Assembly (NCBI RefSeq): GCF_010671595.1
Contig: NZ_JAABOP010000005.1
Location: 1 to 64,000 of the forward strand
From: Muriicola jejuensis
Lineage (GTDB): Bacteria > Bacteroidota > Bacteroidia > Flavobacteriales > Flavobacteriaceae
Reading direction: 5' to 3'
DNA: 64,000 bases
The translations under genes were made by a program, and so were the position numbers. The notes below the pieces were generated by a model. The model saw only the letters and a program-made list of their open reading frames with translations. It did not search any database and was not told where the DNA came from. Positions 28,792 through 38,430 of the stretch are shown one piece after another. How positions within the stretch are numbered: the stretch's first letter is position 1; every line of letters begins with the position of its first letter.

Positions 28792-28931
28792 TTAGTGGGT
28801 AAAAATTACTTCGCCAAAAGTTTAATTGTAAACAATAATCCAACATCTTAACTTTTTCACTTAAGCTCTTATTTAATTAGATATCTTTAAAAATATTTTT
28901 ATCTATTAATTAAGTTAACAATCAAATAGAA

Positions 28932-29720
28932 GTGAAAAAAATTATCATTGCCGGCTATCCTAAAAGTGGAAATACATGGCTTACGAGATTAACGGCTACT
29001 TTGGCAGATTGTCCAGTTAAAGGGTTTCTATATTCTGATCATCAAGAAATAGCTGTTGAAGGAACAGATAGAATAAGTAAATATGGAGTTTTTAAAAGCC
29101 ATCACCAGTATCAAGAACTGAGAAATGAAGATGTTAGTACGGCAAAAATAATATATGTGATTAGAGACCCTAGGGACATTGCAATAAGTGGCAGAAATTT
29201 CTTTTCTGTACAACCATATACATTTAAGAATATTGAATGGCCCACTAAGAATCTGTTTCTCAAAATTATTAATCCCTTTAAAATAGTCTCAAATAAAATT
29301 ATAAATAAGCTGCTCTTAAAAAAAGAAATGAATAAAGCAGTTTTATTTGGAAATAAAAAAATACATTATTGGTGCAGAATATCATGGAAAAGCCACATTA
29401 CCCCTTATTTAGAAAACCCGGATATTCTAATAGTCAAATATGAGTCCCTATTGACAAATCCCTTTCATGAAGCCAAGAGAATTATTGATTATATTGGTAT
29501 AAATAAGACGGATAAAGAAATCATTGATGATGTTCAAAGTCAATCATTTAAAAAGAAAAAGACGCAATTTATCAATCAAGAGCAAATAGGAAAAGCCTCT
29601 TTTCTAAGAAGCGGAAAAAAAGAACAATGGAAATCAGTTCTTTCTAAAAAAGAGAACCTAAAATTTGTAGATATATTAAAAAATGAATTAATTGAACTAG
29701 GGTACGAATTAGAGAATTAA
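28932..29720 (+). CDS. PAPS-dependent sulfotransferase
   Basis: A 262-residue sulfotransferase starting at GTG 28932. The 5'-phosphosulfate loop is YPKSGNTWL (residues 9-17) and the 3'-phosphate motif is VIRDPRDIAISGRNF (about 76-90), with Arg78 and Ser86 in the expected places. The C-terminal part has the KKENLKFVDIL-type helix near the end. It would transfer sulfate from PAPS to a hydroxyl, here most plausibly on the polysaccharide or its lipid-linked unit. The gene is strongly AT-rich. A cysQ gene for degrading the PAP product lies at the right end of the window. Confidence 0.88.
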   Translation: MKKIIIAGYPKSGNTWLTRLTATLADCPVKGFLYSDHQEIAVEGTDRISKYGVFKSHHQYQELRNEDVSTAKIIYVIRDPRDIAISGRNFFSVQPYTFKNIEWPTKNLFLKIINPFKIVSNKIINKLLLKKEMNKAVLFGNKKIHYWCRISWKSHITPYLENPDILIVKYESLLTNPFHEAKRIIDYIGINKTDKEIIDDVQSQSFKKKKTQFINQEQIGKASFLRSGKKEQWKSVLSKKENLKFVDILKNELIELGYELEN

Positions 29721-29781
29721 GTTAGGACTAATTTACACGTGAATTTTACCTTAGTACGATGTGGAATCTCCGTCTATAGTT

Positions 29782-29808
29782 GGAGAATAAATACGCAATT
29801 CTCCTTTT
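29782..29808 (+). terminator. Terminator after the sulfotransferase gene
   Basis: A perfect 7-bp stem, GGAGAAT with ATTCTCC, around 9 nt is followed by TTTT, about 60 nt after the stop codon. Confidence 0.5.
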
Positions 29809-30216
29809 CATATCTTCTCAATGCCGAAAATGAGTTCATTCGTATCTGAAACTTGTCTTTCGAGTCACCGAAATAGATAAAGCCGATGACGATCTATTAA
29901 ATTAGATGAAATATAGGTTAGGTAAATACCCTATACCCATTAAAGTTGCTATCGTAAATAACGGTAGTTATTACTATACTTCCAGTAGACCGTACCCAAT
30001 AGATAGATCGTTAATACTCATTACGCCTACTTCAACCGACATGCGCACAGAGTCATGAAGATCAAGGGCTCTACACCAATGATTCGCCTTTCGGAAACTG
30101 GTGTAACAGACCATAAGAAACATAGAATAGAATTGGACCGATGGGTTGCACAATTGGGACCTTATCGTTCGCTAACTTTATTTAAATTTGGGGGCGATGT
30201 TCATGATATTTAATAC

Positions 30217-30248
30217 CAATTCCTCTACGATTGCGCCTAGAGGAATTG
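30217..30248. repeat. Perfect 11-bp inverted repeat of unknown role
   Basis: CAATTCCTCTA and TAGAGGAATTG are perfectly complementary around a 10-nt loop. No T run follows on either strand, so it is not a simple intrinsic terminator. It lies immediately after the stop codon of the short frame 30055-30213. Confidence 0.5.
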
Positions 30249-30384
30249 AAAAACACGAAAGAGTTTAATTTATACTCTACTAATTAAGTATCTAAATATC
30301 TAGTATTAATTAAAAATTAACCATTTTATCAATATTTATTATTCAAGATTGATACCATCCATGTTTTTAACATTAAAGAATTAA

Positions 30385-31821
30385 ATGCATTCTGGAAATA
30401 AAATGTTTCAGGCCATGGCCTGGAGTGCAGGGCAAAAAATAATACTTCAAGCTGTTCAATTTATTGTTGGGATTATATTGGCCAGAATCTTAAGTCCAAA
30501 GGAATATGGCATTATGTCCATTCTTATGGTTTTTATAGTTATTTCCAATGTATTTATAGATAGTGGTTTTTCCAAAGCTCTTATCCAAAAACTGGATAGG
30601 TCAGAAAATGATAAATCAACTGTTTTTCTTTTTAATCTAGCGATTTCGGTTTTTTTTTACTTTTTGCTCTATTTCCTTTCCCCCCAGATAGCAAGATTTT
30701 ATGAAATTGGAGAGTTGTCATTATTGTTAAAAACAATAGGAATATCTATAGTTATCAATGCCCTATATACTGTGCCTTTTACTTTATTTTCAATTGAAAT
30801 GGACTTTAAATCCATTTCGAAAATCAATATCATTGCTTCATTCTGCTCGAGTTTTATTGCAATTTATTTGGCGTTTGATGGATTTGGGGTCTGGGCCCTG
30901 GTTTATCAAATATTATCTAGGTCTTTAATCACACTTTTACTTACATGGTATTTTATGAAATGGCTTCCAAATATGGTTTTTTCAAATCAATCATTTAAAG
31001 CAATGTTCTCCTTTGGCTTTAAGTTGTTGATTTCGAATTTGCTAGCCATTTCTTTTGGCAATATCAATTCTTTATTGATAGGAAAGTACCTGAGTGCAAG
31101 AGAGCTTGGTTTTTTCAGTCGAGGAAAGCAATTTTCAGATATCTTATATAATCTATTCAGCACATCAATAGATAGTGTTCTACTTCCTGGATTATCACCT
31201 TTACAAAATCAAAAGGAAAAAATGGTGAACCATTCAAAAACTATTATTAAAAGTACCTCCCTGGTTGCTTTACCAATATTTTTGATTTTGGCTATTTTGG
31301 CAAAACCTATCATTTTATATTTATTAACTGATAAATGGGCTTTTGCAATACCTATTATGCAGATTTTTTGCATTGCACGGTTGGCAACAACAATAGGAGG
31401 AATTAATTTGAATCTCTTATACGTAATAGGAAGAACAGATTTAGTACTAAAGCAGCAATATATTTGCATTGCAATACGTGTGATTTTGGTTTTGTCGGCT
31501 CTGCCATTTGGCATAATTTACATTGCTATGGCGGAACTGATTACTTCTTTAATTCACTATTATATTAATGCATATTATCCTGGTAAATTATTAGGGTATG
31601 GCGGCTTTTCACAATTAAAAGACATTTTATATATTTTGTTTGCTGGCGTCCTAATGAGTATCCCTCTGTTTATCTCTTTACACCTTTTTGAGAGTCATCT
31701 TATGCAAATAATGATTGGTTCAGTTATTTCCCTCGCTCTATATATACTTTTTATAAAATGGTTTAAAGTAAAAGAATTAGATTTTATTTTAAATAAGGCT
31801 AAATCATTTAGAGGCAATTAG
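30385..31821 (+). CDS. Wzx-type oligosaccharide flippase
   Basis: A 478-residue polytopic membrane protein of the MOP/polysaccharide transporter family, with about 12-14 hydrophobic segments. The N-terminus (AWSAGQKIILQAVQFIVGIILARILSPKEYG) and the following IDSGFSKALIQK are typical of this family. It should flip the lipid-linked repeat unit to the periplasmic face. AT-rich like its neighbours. It converges with the minus-strand gene at 31827, only 5 nt beyond its stop codon. Confidence 0.92.
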   Translation: MHSGNKMFQAMAWSAGQKIILQAVQFIVGIILARILSPKEYGIMSILMVFIVISNVFIDSGFSKALIQKLDRSENDKSTVFLFNLAISVFFYFLLYFLSPQIARFYEIGELSLLLKTIGISIVINALYTVPFTLFSIEMDFKSISKINIIASFCSSFIAIYLAFDGFGVWALVYQILSRSLITLLLTWYFMKWLPNMVFSNQSFKAMFSFGFKLLISNLLAISFGNINSLLIGKYLSARELGFFSRGKQFSDILYNLFSTSIDSVLLPGLSPLQNQKEKMVNHSKTIIKSTSLVALPIFLILAILAKPIILYLLTDKWAFAIPIMQIFCIARLATTIGGINLNLLYVIGRTDLVLKQQYICIAIRVILVLSALPFGIIYIAMAELITSLIHYYINAYYPGKLLGYGGFSQLKDILYILFAGVLMSIPLFISLHLFESHLMQIMIGSVISLALYILFIKWFKVKELDFILNKAKSFRGN

Positions 31822-31826
31822 AAAAT

Positions 31827-32750
31827 TTATTTTACGGTTATTTCGGGAATGTTACCAATTTGGGCTGCTACCTGACTAAACGAACTATGGTGTGAACCAA
31901 AAACCTTTTTGGTTTTTGACAGACAGAATAAGTCCAGTACAGCTTCCTTTGCTGCCTCTGATTTATTACGATCAAAACTTTGAATATCGTTATAGATAAT
32001 CCTATCACCATATTTTTTAATCAACTCACTTTTTGTCCTTGGGTCATCCGTTGACAGGAAGAATGTGGCATCATTTTCATTCTGTAAAATATCCTCAATT
32101 AAAGAAATAAATTTCTCAGTGCTGCTATGTACCTTGGCAGATGTGTGGTCTGTTCGTCTAATGTGTAATCCATATGTATTTTTAAACCTATCAGTTGTTC
32201 CAATGATCTTTTCAATTATTTCTCCTTGGGGTAAAAACTTCCCATAATTATCTTCTAACTCCTCTAGCCTGTAGCATGAATTTATATAAACAGGTTTATC
32301 ACTTTGCATTAAGTTATCTACTTGATTTTTAATGCCCTTTATAAAAAAGTTATCCATCAAGGTAACCGTTGATGAGGAATGTGCAATGATATCATTATAA
32401 AGTTTATCTAAATACGACTCGCTCAATACACTGCCTTTGGGCAATTTCTCCAGTCGCTTAACAATGGACCGAAGCCTTTGATCTAAAATCCTTCCTTTAA
32501 CTAAATTCTTGATCATATTACAAATACCTGAATAATACTTTTCAGGATAGCCAGGTGGGCAATCTATAATCTCCAATTTAACCCTAGAATTTTCTACAGG
32601 TTGAAACAATTCATGGTAGCTGACGTTAAGCGCACTATCTAAGGGCCATAATACCGTAAGATCCTTATTGTATCTGGCACTCAATATTAACAATGAGTCT
32701 AAAGTCCTTATTCTATTGCACAATCCTCCCCGCACTTTTAGGTAAATCAT
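31827..32750 (-). CDS. Fucosyltransferase-like protein (NodZ/O-FucT-type fold), tentative
   Basis: A 307-residue soluble protein. The N-terminus YLKVRGGLCNRIRTLDSLL resembles the nucleotide-sugar-binding start of NodZ/alpha-1,6- and O-fucosyltransferase-like enzymes. The central HIRRTD (near residue 195) matches the conserved basic motif of that superfamily, and FFLSTDD and VFGSHHSSFSQVAAQIG match the C-terminal half. GDP-fucose synthesis genes are nearby (34166-36332), so fucose transfer is a reasonable inference; the acceptor is unknown. It lies on the opposite strand between flippase and polymerase genes, with its own promoter-like sequence, which suggests separate acquisition or separate regulation. 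Confidence 0.6.
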   Translation of the reverse strand: MIYLKVRGGLCNRIRTLDSLLILSARYNKDLTVLWPLDSALNVSYHELFQPVENSRVKLEIIDCPPGYPEKYYSGICNMIKNLVKGRILDQRLRSIVKRLEKLPKGSVLSESYLDKLYNDIIAHSSSTVTLMDNFFIKGIKNQVDNLMQSDKPVYINSCYRLEELEDNYGKFLPQGEIIEKIIGTTDRFKNTYGLHIRRTDHTSAKVHSSTEKFISLIEDILQNENDATFFLSTDDPRTKSELIKKYGDRIIYNDIQSFDRNKSEAAKEAVLDLFCLSKTKKVFGSHHSSFSQVAAQIGNIPEITVK

Positions 32751-32800
32751 AGTTCTGTACTTTCTGTTCCGATAAGTGAAATTCTTTTACTGTATTTTTA

Positions 32801-32828
32801 CAAACGTAGTAGTTCTTAAAATATTCAA
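32801..32828 (-). promoter_or_regulatory. Promoter of the fucosyltransferase-like gene
   Basis: On the minus strand, TTG (32826-32828) and TACGTTTG (32801-32808) are spaced by 17 nt, a full match to the Bacteroidota TTG-N17-TAnnTTTG promoter. It lies about 50 nt before the ATG at 32750. Confidence 0.55.
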
Positions 32829-32838
32829 AACATATTAA

Positions 32839-34026
32839 GTGAGAGATTTTTATTTATTCGTGAAAAATTTTGGGTTTGTAAACTTTCTTTTTGTTGCATT
32901 AACGTTTACAAACTTTCTCGGATATGGGTATTTATATGGTTACCTGGCTGTAGCTTTAATTCTCTTTAAAAAAAATGCTCTTCAAAGAGATTTGGATGTA
33001 CTGTTTTTGGTATTGTTCATTTTTTCTATAGTTTATTCGCTTTTCTATTTTATGGACCCTTGGAAAGGCTTGCAATTTTTTTTAATCTACATGTTAAGTC
33101 CGGCAGCATTCTATTTATGGGGTAAACAAGTGCCTATAGCTTTAAATAGGAATGAGAAAATTTTACCGGTATTAATGCTACTTGGAGTAATATACTCTTT
33201 ACCTGCCATGATTTCTGTACTCCAAAACATTGCAGTAGGAGGCTTTGCGCAGCACGAACGCAGTATTGCCATGTTTTGGGGTGGACAAAAAATCGGTGCT
33301 ACAGGAATGGCTCAGTTTTTTATGTTTAATATGTGTATACCAGCTATCTTTTTATCTCTGAGAAAGAAATTCAATTTACTGTTGACTATACTCTTTTTAG
33401 TGTCTTTTGTTTTAAGTTTAGCTTGTGTGCTCAGATTGGGCAGTAGAACGCTACTTGGTATTATGCTAATGTCTGTAGTTTTTGCTTTATTGCTTCTAAT
33501 TCCAAAACTGACTTTCAAACAGACACTTGTTCGATTTGGAATTCTAGCTGTGTTTATTATTGCAATTATTCAAAACGTTTCTTTTGATTTTGATTCGGAA
33601 ATATTTACCACTTTTGCCAGCAGAATGGAAGATGGAGGAGTCGAGGATTTAGCCAGTGGTGGAGGGCGGGTGGATCTTTGGGATAAATCCATTACCTACA
33701 TGAAATCTCATCCATTTGGATGGCCTTTAGATAGATTTGGCTATTCTCATAATCTTTGGCTGGATACCTTTAGAGTGGGAGGATTTATATCTTTTTTCAT
33801 TCTGCTAATTTTCACTTTTCAAATACTTTACTTGCTCAGAAAGATGTATTTACTTAAGAAAGTGTCCCTGAGTTTGCGTTTACTATTTGCACTATATAGT
33901 TTGTCTTTCCTATCTATATTTATGGTTGAACCCGGAATTGATGGGAATTTTTCCTTGTTTATCTTTTTTTGTCTTTTTTGTGGTACTATGCAGAGTATTT
34001 ACATGTCTGATTTTTCTAATCCATAG
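32839..34026 (+). CDS. Wzy-like O-antigen/capsule polymerase
   Basis: A 395-residue polytopic membrane protein with about ten hydrophobic segments and a periplasmic loop near residues 255-310. It has the low conservation and topology of Wzy polymerases; the segment RLGSRTLLGIMLMS resembles the R-x-G-x-R region of the O-antigen ligase/polymerase family. The start is GTG 32839. It would link repeat units at the periplasmic side, working with the flippase at 30385 and the Wzc-type co-polymerase. The assignment rests on topology, size and context more than on motifs. Confidence 0.78.
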   Translation: MRDFYLFVKNFGFVNFLFVALTFTNFLGYGYLYGYLAVALILFKKNALQRDLDVLFLVLFIFSIVYSLFYFMDPWKGLQFFLIYMLSPAAFYLWGKQVPIALNRNEKILPVLMLLGVIYSLPAMISVLQNIAVGGFAQHERSIAMFWGGQKIGATGMAQFFMFNMCIPAIFLSLRKKFNLLLTILFLVSFVLSLACVLRLGSRTLLGIMLMSVVFALLLLIPKLTFKQTLVRFGILAVFIIAIIQNVSFDFDSEIFTTFASRMEDGGVEDLASGGGRVDLWDKSITYMKSHPFGWPLDRFGYSHNLWLDTFRVGGFISFFILLIFTFQILYLLRKMYLLKKVSLSLRLLFALYSLSFLSIFMVEPGIDGNFSLFIFFCLFCGTMQSIYMSDFSNP

Positions 34027-34165
34027 TTTATAAAAACATAACTTGCCTATTAACTATTTAAGAATCTTAAGTTCTAAGGCAATAGAACAGAAAAAAAACA
34101 CTTTTCACATAATAAGCAATATATAAAGTTTGCTATTTATGCATATTTGCAAAAAGTAATAGAAA

Positions 34166-35281
34166 ATGACTAAAACAGCATTAATTACCGGAGTGACCGG
34201 GCAAGATGGAGCCTATTTGAGTGAATTCCTTTTAAAAAAAGGATACGAGGTCCATGGCCTGAAACGCAGGTCCTCCCTTTTTAATACAGATCGCATAGAC
34301 CACCTGTACCAGGACCCCCATGTGGAACACCGCAATTTTTACCTGCATTACGGGGACATGACGGACAGCACCAACCTAATCCGCCTCATCCAAGAGATAC
34401 AGCCCGATGAGATCTACAACCTGGCGGCAATGAGCCATGTGGCCGTCTCCTTCGAAGTGCCGGAATACACCGGGAATGCAGACGGTTTGGGAACCTTGCG
34501 TATCCTGGATGCGGTGCGCCTGTTGGGCCTGGAACAAAAAACGAGGATCTACCAGGCCTCTACCTCAGAACTATATGGAAAGGTTCAGGAGGTACCCCAG
34601 ACAGAAACGACTCCATTTTATCCCAGGAGTCCTTATGCCGTGGCCAAAATGTATGCCTATTGGATCACCGTGAATTATAGGGAAGCCTACAAGTTGTTCG
34701 CCTGTAACGGAATTCTGTTTAACCATGAATCACCAATTCGAGGAGAAACCTTTGTTACCCGAAAAATAACCCGAGCGACAGCGCGGATCGCTTTAGGGCT
34801 ACAGGACAAGTTTTATCTAGGGAACCTTGATGCACAGCGCGACTGGGGACATGCCAAAGATTATGTGCGTATGATGTGGATGATCCTGCAGGCAGATGAA
34901 CCTGAAGACTGGGTGATCGCTACCGGCAAAACGACCCCGGTACGGGATTTTGTAAAAATGAGCTTTGGGGAAGTGGGCATAGAACTGGAATTCCGTGGCC
35001 AGGGTGTGGATGAGAAGGCATTCGTCAAGGCCTGTCAGCATCCTGATTACCAGCTGGAGATCGGGAAAGAAGTGCTCGCGGTAGACCCCAAATATTTCAG
35101 GCCTACAGAGGTAGACCTGCTGATCGGGGACGCCACCAAGGCCAGGGAAAAATTGGGTTGGGTCCCGGAATACGATCTTAGCGCCCTGGTAAGGGATATG
35201 ATGCAGAGCGATATCAAATTGATGAAGAAAGAGAGTTATTTGAAAGAAGGCGGATATACTATCCTGAATTATTTTGAATAA
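34166..35281 (+). CDS. gmd: GDP-mannose 4,6-dehydratase
   Basis: A 371-residue SDR enzyme converting GDP-mannose to GDP-4-keto-6-deoxymannose. [32 protein letters not shown], the catalytic region STSELYG, YAVAK and [16 protein letters not shown] are diagnostic for Gmd. It is followed 7 nt later by fcl, giving the complete de novo GDP-L-fucose branch. Base composition is back to that of the housekeeping genes after the AT-rich stretch on its left. Confidence 0.96.
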   Translation: MTKTALITGVTGQDGAYLSEFLLKKGYEVHGLKRRSSLFNTDRIDHLYQDPHVEHRNFYLHYGDMTDSTNLIRLIQEIQPDEIYNLAAMSHVAVSFEVPEYTGNADGLGTLRILDAVRLLGLEQKTRIYQASTSELYGKVQEVPQTETTPFYPRSPYAVAKMYAYWITVNYREAYKLFACNGILFNHESPIRGETFVTRKITRATARIALGLQDKFYLGNLDAQRDWGHAKDYVRMMWMILQADEPEDWVIATGKTTPVRDFVKMSFGEVGIELEFRGQGVDEKAFVKACQHPDYQLEIGKEVLAVDPKYFRPTEVDLLIGDATKAREKLGWVPEYDLSALVRDMMQSDIKLMKKESYLKEGGYTILNYFE

Positions 35282-35288
35282 GCACACC

Positions 35289-36332
35289 ATGGAAAAAAGT
35301 TCGAAGATCTATGTAGCCGGGCACAGGGGCCTGGTAGGAAGTGCGATCCTTAAGAGCCTCAAAGAAAAGGGATATGCCAATATTGTAAGCAGGACTCACG
35401 AAGAATTGGATCTGACCGACCCAATGGCTGTAGCTTTGTTCTTTCAAGAGGAAAATCCGGAATATGTCATCCTGGCTGCGGCTAAGGTCGGGGGTATCGT
35501 GGCCAATAATACCTACAGGGCCGATTTTATCTATGAGAACCTGATGATACAGAACAACGTGATCCATCAGGCCTATCTCAATCAGGTAAAAAAACTACTT
35601 TTTCTCGGCAGTACCTGTATCTATCCCAGGGAATGTCCCCAACCTATGAAAGAGGAATATTTACTCACCGGGCCGCTGGAATACACCAATGAACCCTATG
35701 CCATCGCCAAGATCGCGGGGATCAAGATGTGCGAAAGCTACAACCTCCAGTACGGGACGAACTTCATCTCGGTCATGCCCACCAATCTCTATGGCCCCAA
35801 TGATAATTTTGATCTGGAGAAATCGCATGTCCTGCCTGCCCTGATCAGAAAGATGCATTTGGGGAAATTGTGGATGTCCGGTTCCATAGAAGAACTTCTG
35901 AATGATCTGGGATCGGGAACGATAGAAGAAGCCAGGGATTTTTTAGGCCGTTTTGGGATCACTGAAACATCAGTAGAGATCTGGGGAACCGGTAACGCCA
36001 TGAGGGAATTTTTATGGAGTGAAGATATGGCCGATGCCTGTGTCTTTTTAATGGAAAGGCGTAATTTTATAGATACCTACCCCAAGGGGCAGAAGGAGAT
36101 AAGAAATACCCATTTGAATATTGGTACTGGGGAAGATATCTCCATCAAGGACCTCGCCTGCCTAATAAAGGAAATCGTTGGGTACGAAGGAACCCTGAAA
36201 TTCAACCCTGATAAACCGGATGGGACCTATAAAAAACTGACCGATGTCAGTAAACTGAATTCACTGGGCTGGAAATACAGCATGGATTTGGCTTCCGGGA
36301 TTGAAAGACTGTACGCGTGGTATTTGAACTAA
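35289..36332 (+). CDS. fcl: GDP-L-fucose synthase
   Basis: A 347-residue bifunctional 3,5-epimerase/4-reductase, the last step to GDP-L-fucose. [10 protein letters not shown] binds [24 protein letters not shown] and [13 protein letters not shown] are family signatures. The frame extends to a TTG at 35274 that overlaps gmd, but ATG 35289 gives the normal N-terminus ([14 protein letters not shown]). Compared with E. coli WcaG it carries an insertion after HLGKLWMSG (around residues 198-225), as seen in other Bacteroidota versions. Co-transcribed with gmd. Confidence 0.95.
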   Translation: MEKSSKIYVAGHRGLVGSAILKSLKEKGYANIVSRTHEELDLTDPMAVALFFQEENPEYVILAAAKVGGIVANNTYRADFIYENLMIQNNVIHQAYLNQVKKLLFLGSTCIYPRECPQPMKEEYLLTGPLEYTNEPYAIAKIAGIKMCESYNLQYGTNFISVMPTNLYGPNDNFDLEKSHVLPALIRKMHLGKLWMSGSIEELLNDLGSGTIEEARDFLGRFGITETSVEIWGTGNAMREFLWSEDMADACVFLMERRNFIDTYPKGQKEIRNTHLNIGTGEDISIKDLACLIKEIVGYEGTLKFNPDKPDGTYKKLTDVSKLNSLGWKYSMDLASGIERLYAWYLN

Positions 36333-36485
36333 ATAAGTTCTTTATTCATATAGGCCATGTATTAAAAAGCTATTCGTTCACGGAATCCTCAATACGGAAG
36401 TGACCTTAAAAGATGTTATGTGTAAAAGGATCATTTTTAATCAGTGATTTTCGACTTTACCCTATAAAATAAATTTTTTTTACCT

Positions 36486-38330
36486 ATGTGCGGAATACTG
36501 GGTACTATCCCCTGCAGTCCAAATGAAATTTTCAAACCGGCCTTAGATACCCTAACGCATCGCGGTCCGGACAGCTATGGTATTGAGCATATTGGCCAAG
36601 ATATCAGTCTGGGACACAGGCGCCTTTCCATTCTTGATCTTTCCCCAAAAGGACATCAGCCTATGCTGGATGACAGTGGGCGTTATGCGGTCATTTTTAA
36701 TGGGGAGATCTATAATTTCCTGGAAATAAAAAAAGAACTGGAGGGATTGGGCCACAAATTCAGGTCCACCTCAGACACAGAGGTGCTTCTAAAGGCTTAT
36801 ATAGAATGGGGAGAGGAAAGTGTTTCCCGTTTCAACGGCATGTGGGCATTCGGGATCTGGGACAGGGATACGAAACAACTTTTCCTGTCCCGCGACCGTT
36901 TCGGAAAAAAACCCTTATTCTATAGCCAAATAGGCGATACATTCGTTTTTGCCTCCGAAATGAAGGCAATCTTTCCCTATATGGAAACACTGGAGGTCTC
37001 CGAGGACTTCCATTGGATGAAAAGGAACATATTCTTCTATGAGGCTACCGAAAAATGCCTTATCAAGGGAATTAAGCGGTTTCCGGCAGGTCATAATGGC
37101 GTATTCAAAGGTGGAAGATTAACCATCTATCGTTATTGGAACACCCTGGACCATCTTGTGGGTGTCCCAGACACCTATCAGGGCCAGGTAGAACACTTCA
37201 GGGAGCTGTTCATGGACGCATGCAAGCTCAGGATGCGCTCCGATGTCACTATTGGTACGGCCCTCAGCGGAGGTTTAGACAGCAGTGCCACTATTGCGGC
37301 CATGGCTCATTTGTCCAAAAACAACAGGAGTTATTCCGACGACTGGCAGCATGCTTTTGTGGCCTCTTTTCCCGGCACCCCCCTGGATGAGTCGCATTAC
37401 GCCAAAATGGTAACCGATCACTTAGGGATTGGCGCTACTTTTGTGGATATAGAGCCCCTCAGGCATTGGGGGAAATTGGAGGAATATTTCTACCTCTTCG
37501 AAGACCTGTACATCACCTCCCCTTTGCCCATGATCATGCTGTACGAAACGGTAAAAGCGAATGGGGTGACGGTAACCCTTGACGGGCATGGAGCCGATGA
37601 ATTGCTCAGCGGTTATCAGCAGGGCAATCTGGAGAGTCTGTGGGATGCACGATGGAGCCCTACCAGAACCAAAGACATTTTAAATATCTATCAGGATTCT
37701 ATCAATGAGGACAAAGTTCAATATGAACGAATGAATAGTTCAAAAGTCTACACGACCTTTATGGTCAGGAAATTAGCCAAAAAGGCTTTACGAAAGAAGA
37801 TGCCCTCAACAGACAATAATCATCCGAATTTCAGGAAATTAGACAATCATGCCCAATACCTCTACGCCATGTTCCACGAGAACATCCTCCCCACCCTGCT
37901 GCGGAACTATGACCGTTATGCCATGATCAACGGGGTGGAGATCCGCATGCCCTTTATGGACCACCGGATCGTGAGTTTTGTGAATTCCCTCCCTTATTCC
38001 AGCAAGATCGGGAACGGGTATACCAAGAGGATCGTTCGGGATGCCCTGGACCCGTATTTACCTAAAGAAGTGACCTGGAGAAAGACCAAGGTGGGCTTTA
38101 GCTCTCCCATTGTAGACTGGATGCAGAACGACCTGAAGGAGTGGTTTTTAGACATCACCCATTCTGGCGCCTTTCTGCGGTCCGACCTGGTTAGCGACCC
38201 CAAAACACTCCAGAAAGAAATCGGCAATATCGTAAATAGAGAATCCCACAGCTTTGCAGATGCCCAGAAATGCTGGACAGATCTTTCTCCCTATATTTGG
38301 GGTGAAGCTGTCTTGAAAAGAAGGAATTAA
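36486..38330 (+). CDS. asnB: AsnB-type glutamine-dependent amidotransferase
   Basis: A 614-residue class II glutamine amidotransferase fused to an ATP-pyrophosphatase. Cys2 (MCGILG) is the nucleophile of the glutaminase domain, with HRGPDSYG and RLSILDLS. The synthetase domain has the PP-loop SGGLDSS (about residue 263) and DGHGADELLSGY. It is either asparagine synthetase or, as in O-antigen loci with WbpS-like proteins, an enzyme that amidates a uronic acid. The setting among uronate and sugar-decoration genes favours the second role, but the sequence does not prove it. It is followed by an acyltransferase and a glycosyltransferase. Confidence 0.85.
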   Translation: MCGILGTIPCSPNEIFKPALDTLTHRGPDSYGIEHIGQDISLGHRRLSILDLSPKGHQPMLDDSGRYAVIFNGEIYNFLEIKKELEGLGHKFRSTSDTEVLLKAYIEWGEESVSRFNGMWAFGIWDRDTKQLFLSRDRFGKKPLFYSQIGDTFVFASEMKAIFPYMETLEVSEDFHWMKRNIFFYEATEKCLIKGIKRFPAGHNGVFKGGRLTIYRYWNTLDHLVGVPDTYQGQVEHFRELFMDACKLRMRSDVTIGTALSGGLDSSATIAAMAHLSKNNRSYSDDWQHAFVASFPGTPLDESHYAKMVTDHLGIGATFVDIEPLRHWGKLEEYFYLFEDLYITSPLPMIMLYETVKANGVTVTLDGHGADELLSGYQQGNLESLWDARWSPTRTKDILNIYQDSINEDKVQYERMNSSKVYTTFMVRKLAKKALRKKMPSTDNNHPNFRKLDNHAQYLYAMFHENILPTLLRNYDRYAMINGVEIRMPFMDHRIVSFVNSLPYSSKIGNGYTKRIVRDALDPYLPKEVTWRKTKVGFSSPIVDWMQNDLKEWFLDITHSGAFLRSDLVSDPKTLQKEIGNIVNRESHSFADAQKCWTDLSPYIWGEAVLKRRN

Positions 38331-38430
38331 CGATAGTATATTCGATTCTTTAGTTTCATTGATCACTATACCCGGAAACTGCTCCCCCCAAGCAAAGGAA
38401 ATGAACGGTAGGTGAGGTAATTGTATATAA

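Larger units (their letters stand above)
29721..30384. other. 664-bp gene-poor gap with a possible small or decayed reading frame
   Basis: The longest intergenic stretch in the polysaccharide region. A frame is open at 30007-30213, with ATG 30055 giving 52 residues (starting MKIKGSTPMIRLSETG, ending GGDVHDI). It resembles no family I recognise. Other frames are closed. A terminator-like hairpin (29782-29808) and a perfect 11-bp stem (30217-30248) flank this part. It may be the relic of a replaced gene. Confidence 0.35.

Noticed and set aside
29903-30213. Possible transposase remnant in the 664-bp gap
   Set aside because: I looked for DDE-type or IS3-like motifs and terminal inverted repeats in both directions and found none.
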